Shown here: positions 60,012 to 64,000 of the stretch, in pieces
Numbering within the stretch: the stretch's first letter is position 1
Layout of the letters: each line of letters begins with the position of its first letter
Assembly (NCBI RefSeq): GCF_028462495.1
Contig: NZ_JAQOWX010000008.1
Location: 1-64,000 of the forward strand
Source of the DNA: Roseateles_E sp005503085
GTDB taxonomy: Bacteria > Pseudomonadota > Gammaproteobacteria > Burkholderiales > Burkholderiaceae_C
DNA: 64,000 bases
Reading direction: 5' to 3'
Program-made: the position numbers and the translations under genes
Notes under the pieces: generated by a model
Databases searched by the model: none
What the model was told of the DNA's origin: nothing
What the model saw: the letters and a program-made list of their open reading frames with translations, nothing else

Positions 60012-60989
60012 TCAGTAGAACTTCTTCAGATCCATGCCCGCATAGAGTTGGCCGACCTGGGCTTCGTAGCCGTTGAACATCAGCGTCGGGCGCTTCTTCG
60101 CGAACAGGCCGTCCTCGCCGATGCGGCGTTCGGTGGCCTGGCTCCAGCGCGGGTGGTCGACCTTGGGGTTCACATTCGAGAAGAAGCCGTACTCCTGGGC
60201 CGCCGCGCGGGTCCAGCTGGACACCGGCTGCTTCTCGACGAAGCGGATCTTGACGATGGACTTGGCGGACTTGAAGCCGTATTTCCACGGCACGACCAGG
60301 CGCACCGGCGCGCCGTTCTGGTTCGGCAAGACCTCGCCATACATGCCGAAGGCCAGCATCGCCAGCGGATGCATGGCCTCGTCGATGCGCAGGCCCTCGG
60401 TATAGGGCCAGTCCAGCACGCCCGAGCGCAGGCCCGGCATCTGGGCCTTGTCGGCCAGGGTGATGAACTCGAGGTACTTGGCCTTGGAGGTGGGCTCCAC
60501 TTTCTTGATCAGCTCTGCCAGCGAATAGCCGACCCAGGGGATCACCATGGACCAGCCCTCGACGCAGCGCAGCCGGTAGATGCGCTCCTCCATGGCGCTG
60601 AGCTTGAGCAGCGCGTCGAGATCAAACAGGCCGGGCTTGCCGACCTCGCCCTCGACCGCCACGGTCCAGGGCCGGGTCTTCAGCGTGCCGGCAGCGCGCG
60701 CCGGGTCGGCCTTGTCGGTGCCGAACTCATAGAAGTTGTTATACGTGCTGGCGTCCTTGAAACTGGTCGGCTTCTCCATCGTCAGCGTGCCGGGGAGGGC
60801 GCTCTTGGCGCCCGGCAGCTTGGCGGCGCTCTGTGCCAATGCCTCACGCCCGGCCCAACCGGCCAGCGCCGCGCCGGCCGCGCCGCCGGCCATCAGGCGC
60901 AGCCAGTCGCGCCGCGCCTCGTAAATATGCTGGGGCGTGATCTCGGACGCGATCGGCTGATCGAACGGAATGGGGCGGACTCGGGGCAT
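60012..60989 (-). CDS. msrP: Periplasmic methionine sulfoxide reductase catalytic subunit MsrP
   Basis: 325 residues from ATG 60989 with AGGAGA upstream. A twin-arginine signal (RRDWLRLMAGGAAGAALAG) is set after a 27-residue lead. The molybdopterin core has YRLRCVEGWSMVIPWVGY with the Mo-coordinating Cys, and VPWKYGFKS. Repairs Met-SO in periplasmic proteins with electrons from MsrQ. Confidence 0.95.
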   Translation of the reverse strand: MPRVRPIPFDQPIASEITPQHIYEARRDWLRLMAGGAAGAALAGWAGREALAQSAAKLPGAKSALPGTLTMEKPTSFKDASTYNNFYEFGTDKADPARAAGTLKTRPWTVAVEGEVGKPGLFDLDALLKLSAMEERIYRLRCVEGWSMVIPWVGYSLAELIKKVEPTSKAKYLEFITLADKAQMPGLRSGVLDWPYTEGLRIDEAMHPLAMLAFGMYGEVLPNQNGAPVRLVVPWKYGFKSAKSIVKIRFVEKQPVSSWTRAAAQEYGFFSNVNPKVDHPRWSQATERRIGEDGLFAKKRPTLMFNGYEAQVGQLYAGMDLKKFY

Positions 60990-61056
60990 GCATCTCTCCT
61001 GGGGCTGTGGCTCACTGTCGGGCGAGCGCTGGCGAACCTTACGCGATAACGCTAAA

Positions 61057-61857
61057 TCAGGGGCGCGACTCGGGTATCTGAGCAGCGCTGCGAGGCGCCT
61101 GTATCCAGTTGCGCGGGCATTGGACGCTGGCCAGGATGCGGGCGTATTCACCGGAACTGCGCAGCAGGGCCAGGCCACGGTTGAAGTCGCTCAGCAGGGC
61201 GGGGCTGCGCGCCACCTGAGGGGGCAGCAGCAAATGGGTGGTGAAGCTGTCGGTCAGGCGTCGCGGATGGGCGGCCAGCTGGGCGGCCTGGGCGGGGCTG
61301 AAGTGCTTGGCCAGCAGGTCGCAGGCCACATTGAGCTCGATGGGCAGCACATCGATGCGGTCCAGCAACAGCTTGCGCAGGCCGGTCAGATCATCCGGCG
61401 TGGCATCGGACCGCAACTCGCCCTGGTTCACCAGCTTCCAGAAGGCGGGCGTGTAGGTGTAGTCGCGTATCACGCCGATGCGCCAGGGCTTCAGGTCCTC
61501 AAGCTGCTGCCAGTCGAAGTCGAGCTCGCGGCGATGCACCATCACCCATTGCTCCACCAGCACCGTGTCGCTGAGCAGAAAGTCGCGCCGGCGTTGATCC
61601 GAGGCGCCCCAGTAGGCCGAGGCGTCCCACAGGCCGGCCTTGGTCTCCTGTTGCGCACGCGACCAGGGCAGGAAGTGATAGCTGACCCGATGACCACCCA
61701 GCTCGAAGGCGCGCCGGACGATCTGCAGCGCCACGCCCTGATCGGGCCGGCCGGCGGTGGCGTAGGGCGGTAACTCGCCGGTGGCGATTCTCAGGGGGAC
61801 CGGCTGCGCTGCCGCCGCACCGCCTATGCACAGCGCCGACAGCAGCCAGGTCTTCAT
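61057..61857 (-). CDS. Periplasmic solute-binding protein, family 3 (SBP_bac_3-like)
   Basis: 266 residues. Signal peptide ends near GAAAAQ; LRIATGELPPYATAGRPDQGVALQIVRRAFELGGHRVSYHFLPW is the family-3 entrance. No permease or ATPase neighbours, so it is probably an orphan or a sensor accessory protein. It lies between ccsB and msrP on the same strand. Confidence 0.8.
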   Translation of the reverse strand: MKTWLLSALCIGGAAAAQPVPLRIATGELPPYATAGRPDQGVALQIVRRAFELGGHRVSYHFLPWSRAQQETKAGLWDASAYWGASDQRRRDFLLSDTVLVEQWVMVHRRELDFDWQQLEDLKPWRIGVIRDYTYTPAFWKLVNQGELRSDATPDDLTGLRKLLLDRIDVLPIELNVACDLLAKHFSPAQAAQLAAHPRRLTDSFTTHLLLPPQVARSPALLSDFNRGLALLRSSGEYARILASVQCPRNWIQAPRSAAQIPESRP

Positions 61858-61866
61858 GGGCCTTGC

Positions 61867-63222
61867 TCAGAGCTCGCCGTAGGAGTGCAGGCCCGACAGG
61901 AACATATTGACGCCCAGGAAGGCGAAGGTTGTGACGACCAGGCCGACCAGCGCCCACCAGGAGGCGACCACGCCGCGCAGACCCTTCATCAGCCGCATAT
62001 GCAGCCAGGCCGCGTAGTTGAGCCAGACGATCAGGGCCCAGGTCTCCTTGGGGTCCCAGCTCCAGTAGCCGCCCCAGGCCTCGGCGGCCCAGAAGGCGCC
62101 CAGGATGGTGGCGATCGTGAAGAAGGCAAAGCCCAGCGCGATGGCCTTGTACATCAGGTCGTCGAGCAGGGTCAGCGAGGGCAGGCGGGCGGTCAGCTTG
62201 TCGCGCAGCAGCACGCAGACGACGAAGAAGCCCAGCACGCCGCCCATCTTGCGGGCCCAGCCGTCCAGGCCGCTGACGGTCTCGGCCGGCAGCGCCGCGC
62301 CGAAGCGCACCGCCAGTATCAGCGCGATCAGCGCGGCCGGCACGCCGATCAGGCCGATGATCAGCGCGCGCTGGGTGGCGGTCTTCAGCAGATAGGCCAG
62401 GGCGACCATCGCGGCCAGCGCGAAAGTGCCGTAGCCGACGAAATTGGCCGGCACATGGATCTTCATCCACCAGCTCTGCAGCGCCGGCACCAGCGGCTGG
62501 ATCTCGTGCGCCTCGCGGCTGACCGTGTACCAGAGCAGGAAGCTGACGGCCGCGCTGATCACCAGCAGCACATAGGCGCCCAGCGCGCGGGTCTTGAAGC
62601 GCTCTTCATAGTAGAGATAGAACAGCGCTGTCATCCAGCAGAACAGCACGAAGACTTCGTAGAGATTGCTGACCGGGATGTGGCCGATGTCCGGGGCGAT
62701 CTGGTGGCTCTCGAACCAGCGCACCATGGTGCCGACCAGGGCCATGAAGACGGCGCCCCAGGTCAGCCGGGTGCCGATGGCCTCGGCGGCGCTGGTCTGG
62801 CCGCTCTTCGTGAAGAAACCGCCCCAGTAGAACAGCGTGGCCATGAAGAACAGCAGGCTCATCCACAGGATCGCGCTCTGGCTGGACAGCATGTACTTCA
62901 GCATGAAGACCTGCTCGGCGGCGGCCAGGTCGGCGCCGAAGCTGTCGGGCGTGCGGTTGTAGAGATTGATCGCCAGCAGGGAGGCCGCGCCGACCAGCAC
63001 GCACAGCAGACGCAAGGGCTTCCAGAACCAGCCCAGCGCGATCAGCGAGGGGATCGCGAAGGCCAGGATGCCCTTCTCGTAGCCGTCCATCGAAGCGCCG
63101 TAGCGCAGGAAGGCGAAGGCCCCGCCGGCCACCACCAGCAGGGCGAAGACCCAGTCCTGCCAGTCGCGCCTGGCGATCAGGCCGCGTCGTCCCAGGGGTA
63201 GTGATGCGCTGGCAGTATTCAT
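61867..63222 (-). CDS. ccsB: Cytochrome c biogenesis protein CcsB/ResC (CcsA family)
   Basis: 451 residues, many membrane helices. The heme-handling WWD motif is WGGYWSWDPKETWALI, preceded by PVSNLYEVFVLFCW and followed by conserved His segments (WLHMRL). Part of System II cytochrome c maturation: exports heme and ligates it with ResB. Start overlaps the resB stop by four bases. Confidence 0.95.
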   Translation of the reverse strand: MNTASASLPLGRRGLIARRDWQDWVFALLVVAGGAFAFLRYGASMDGYEKGILAFAIPSLIALGWFWKPLRLLCVLVGAASLLAINLYNRTPDSFGADLAAAEQVFMLKYMLSSQSAILWMSLLFFMATLFYWGGFFTKSGQTSAAEAIGTRLTWGAVFMALVGTMVRWFESHQIAPDIGHIPVSNLYEVFVLFCWMTALFYLYYEERFKTRALGAYVLLVISAAVSFLLWYTVSREAHEIQPLVPALQSWWMKIHVPANFVGYGTFALAAMVALAYLLKTATQRALIIGLIGVPAALIALILAVRFGAALPAETVSGLDGWARKMGGVLGFFVVCVLLRDKLTARLPSLTLLDDLMYKAIALGFAFFTIATILGAFWAAEAWGGYWSWDPKETWALIVWLNYAAWLHMRLMKGLRGVVASWWALVGLVVTTFAFLGVNMFLSGLHSYGEL

Positions 63223-64000
63223 GCTTGCTCCTTCAACAAGGCCTGTCTCAGGGCCTCAAATTCGCTATCGGTATCGGGCGAGTTGCGTGTGCAGGACAGC
63301 GCCATGCGCACCCGCGTCGTACCATTCTGAACCGGCTCCAGCCAGATCCAAAGCCGGCGTTCCTTGATGTAGAGCATCGCAAACACACCGATGATCAGCA
63401 GGATAGCGCCAAGATAGACCAGCTTCTGGCCCGGTGCCCGCGCCACCTGGAACACGCTGGCCTGCACCTGCTTGAAGTCGGCCAGCTGCAGCAGCACCGG
63501 GGCCGGGTAGAACATGCTGTCGGACAGCGCCAGCACCGCCTGCGTCATGAAGGCCTGGGTGTTGTCGCCGGCCTCGGGCACGGGCTGGCCGGCCTGGCTG
63601 CGGACGATCTTGTAGAGCTCGAACAGGCTGCCGTTGAGGATGCGCAGCAGCACCTCGGAGACGCGGCCGCGCTCGGCCTCGGGCACCTCGCTGTCGATGA
63701 AGGCCGACAGCGCCGGCAGGCCACCGACCGCCGGGCCGGCTGCGGCGCCCGGCTTGATGCCTTCGGCGCCGGCAAACAGCGCCAGCGCGCGCCGCGCGGT
63801 GGCCTCCAGCTGCGGGGTCATCTGCGGCTTGTCGTTGGGCGTCGCGCCCTCGGCATAGCGGCGGGCGGCGCGCTCGCGCAGGTCCGCATCGGCCAGGCCG
63901 CGGCGCAGCGCCAGCCAGCCGGCCATCTCGCCCTGCTCGTCGACGGGGATGCGCAGATAGCGGAAGGCCTCGGCCGGCGTGTCGCGCACACCGGCCAGGT
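63219..64000 (-). CDS. resB: Cytochrome c biogenesis protein ResB (N-terminus beyond window)
   Basis: 260 C-terminal residues in an open frame running off the right edge; no start is claimed. The region includes YLRIPVDEQGEMAGWLALRRGL, a large periplasmic domain, a last membrane helix (LVYLGAILLIIGVFAMLYI) and KERRLWIWLEP, the ResB C-terminus. Binds apocytochrome and completes System II with CcsB. Confidence 0.93.
   Translation of the reverse strand, partial: LAGVRDTPAEAFRYLRIPVDEQGEMAGWLALRRGLADADLRERAARRYAEGATPNDKPQMTPQLEATARRALALFAGAEGIKPGAAAGPAVGGLPALSAFIDSEVPEAERGRVSEVLLRILNGSLFELYKIVRSQAGQPVPEAGDNTQAFMTQAVLALSDSMFYPAPVLLQLADFKQVQASVFQVARAPGQKLVYLGAILLIIGVFAMLYIKERRLWIWLEPVQNGTTRVRMALSCTRNSPDTDSEFEALRQALLKEQA

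Overview
The window looks like chromosomal DNA of a high-GC betaproteobacterium of the order Burkholderiales, most likely the Roseateles/Pelomonas/Rubrivivax-type branch. This is inference from gene content: a fused ~1,890-residue UvrA, Bug/TctC-type binding proteins, the MsrPQ pair, ResB/CcsB cytochrome c maturation, a GntR-MCD-malonyl-CoA synthetase cluster, and strong GC3 codon bias that creates very long antisense open frames. No rRNA, tRNA, CRISPR array, phage or intact insertion sequence was recognised.

Layout. 0-9.7 kb: a truncated SGNH-hydrolase-like protein, a ToxR/CadC-type regulator with a periplasmic propeller beside a ZntB-like transporter, LplT, a glycosyltransferase, and small genes (GNAT, GGCT-like, NTF2-like, membrane protein, YbjQ). 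9.9-15.7 kb: a membrane-anchored class III aminotransferase divergent from a phosphatidylserine decarboxylase-family protein, a DEDD exonuclease and a PAS/GGDEF diguanylate cyclase. 15.7-20.6 kb, minus strand: a malonate operon (GntR regulator, malonyl-CoA decarboxylase, Bug binding protein, malonyl-CoA synthetase, small CWC protein). 20.7-29.9 kb, plus strand: a sigma-54 activator, a chemoreceptor, and a branched-chain-amino-acid-type ABC operon (K-G-F-H-M) ending in an alpha/beta hydrolase, with ATGA overlaps between all genes from G onward.

29.9-35.8 kb is the clearest accessory island: less GC-biased DNA, large non-coding gaps, and four exported proteins (a helical lipoprotein, two trypsin-like proteases and a PEP-CTERM-like HExxH protein). 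Related 28-nt sequences in opposite orientation lie at its two ends. I regard this as the best candidate for an undescribed system, a secreted or surface proteolytic cassette.

35.8-51 kb: a stand-alone receiver protein, the fused UvrA (third Walker A lysine replaced by Thr), an S9 peptidase interrupted by an in-frame TAG, a YecA/UPF0149 protein, an ion channel with a zinc-ribbon tail, a DUF808 protein, a REP-transposase-like protein that lost its HUH histidines, an exported amidohydrolase and a LysR regulator. 51-64 kb: a Bug protein paired with N-formylglutamate amidohydrolase, SRPBCC and phytanoyl-CoA dioxygenase genes, then a minus-strand run of housekeeping genes (glmU, DUF4136 lipoprotein, ttcA, folB, pteridine-reductase-like SDR, msrQ, msrP, a periplasmic binding protein, ccsB, resB), the last cut by the right edge.
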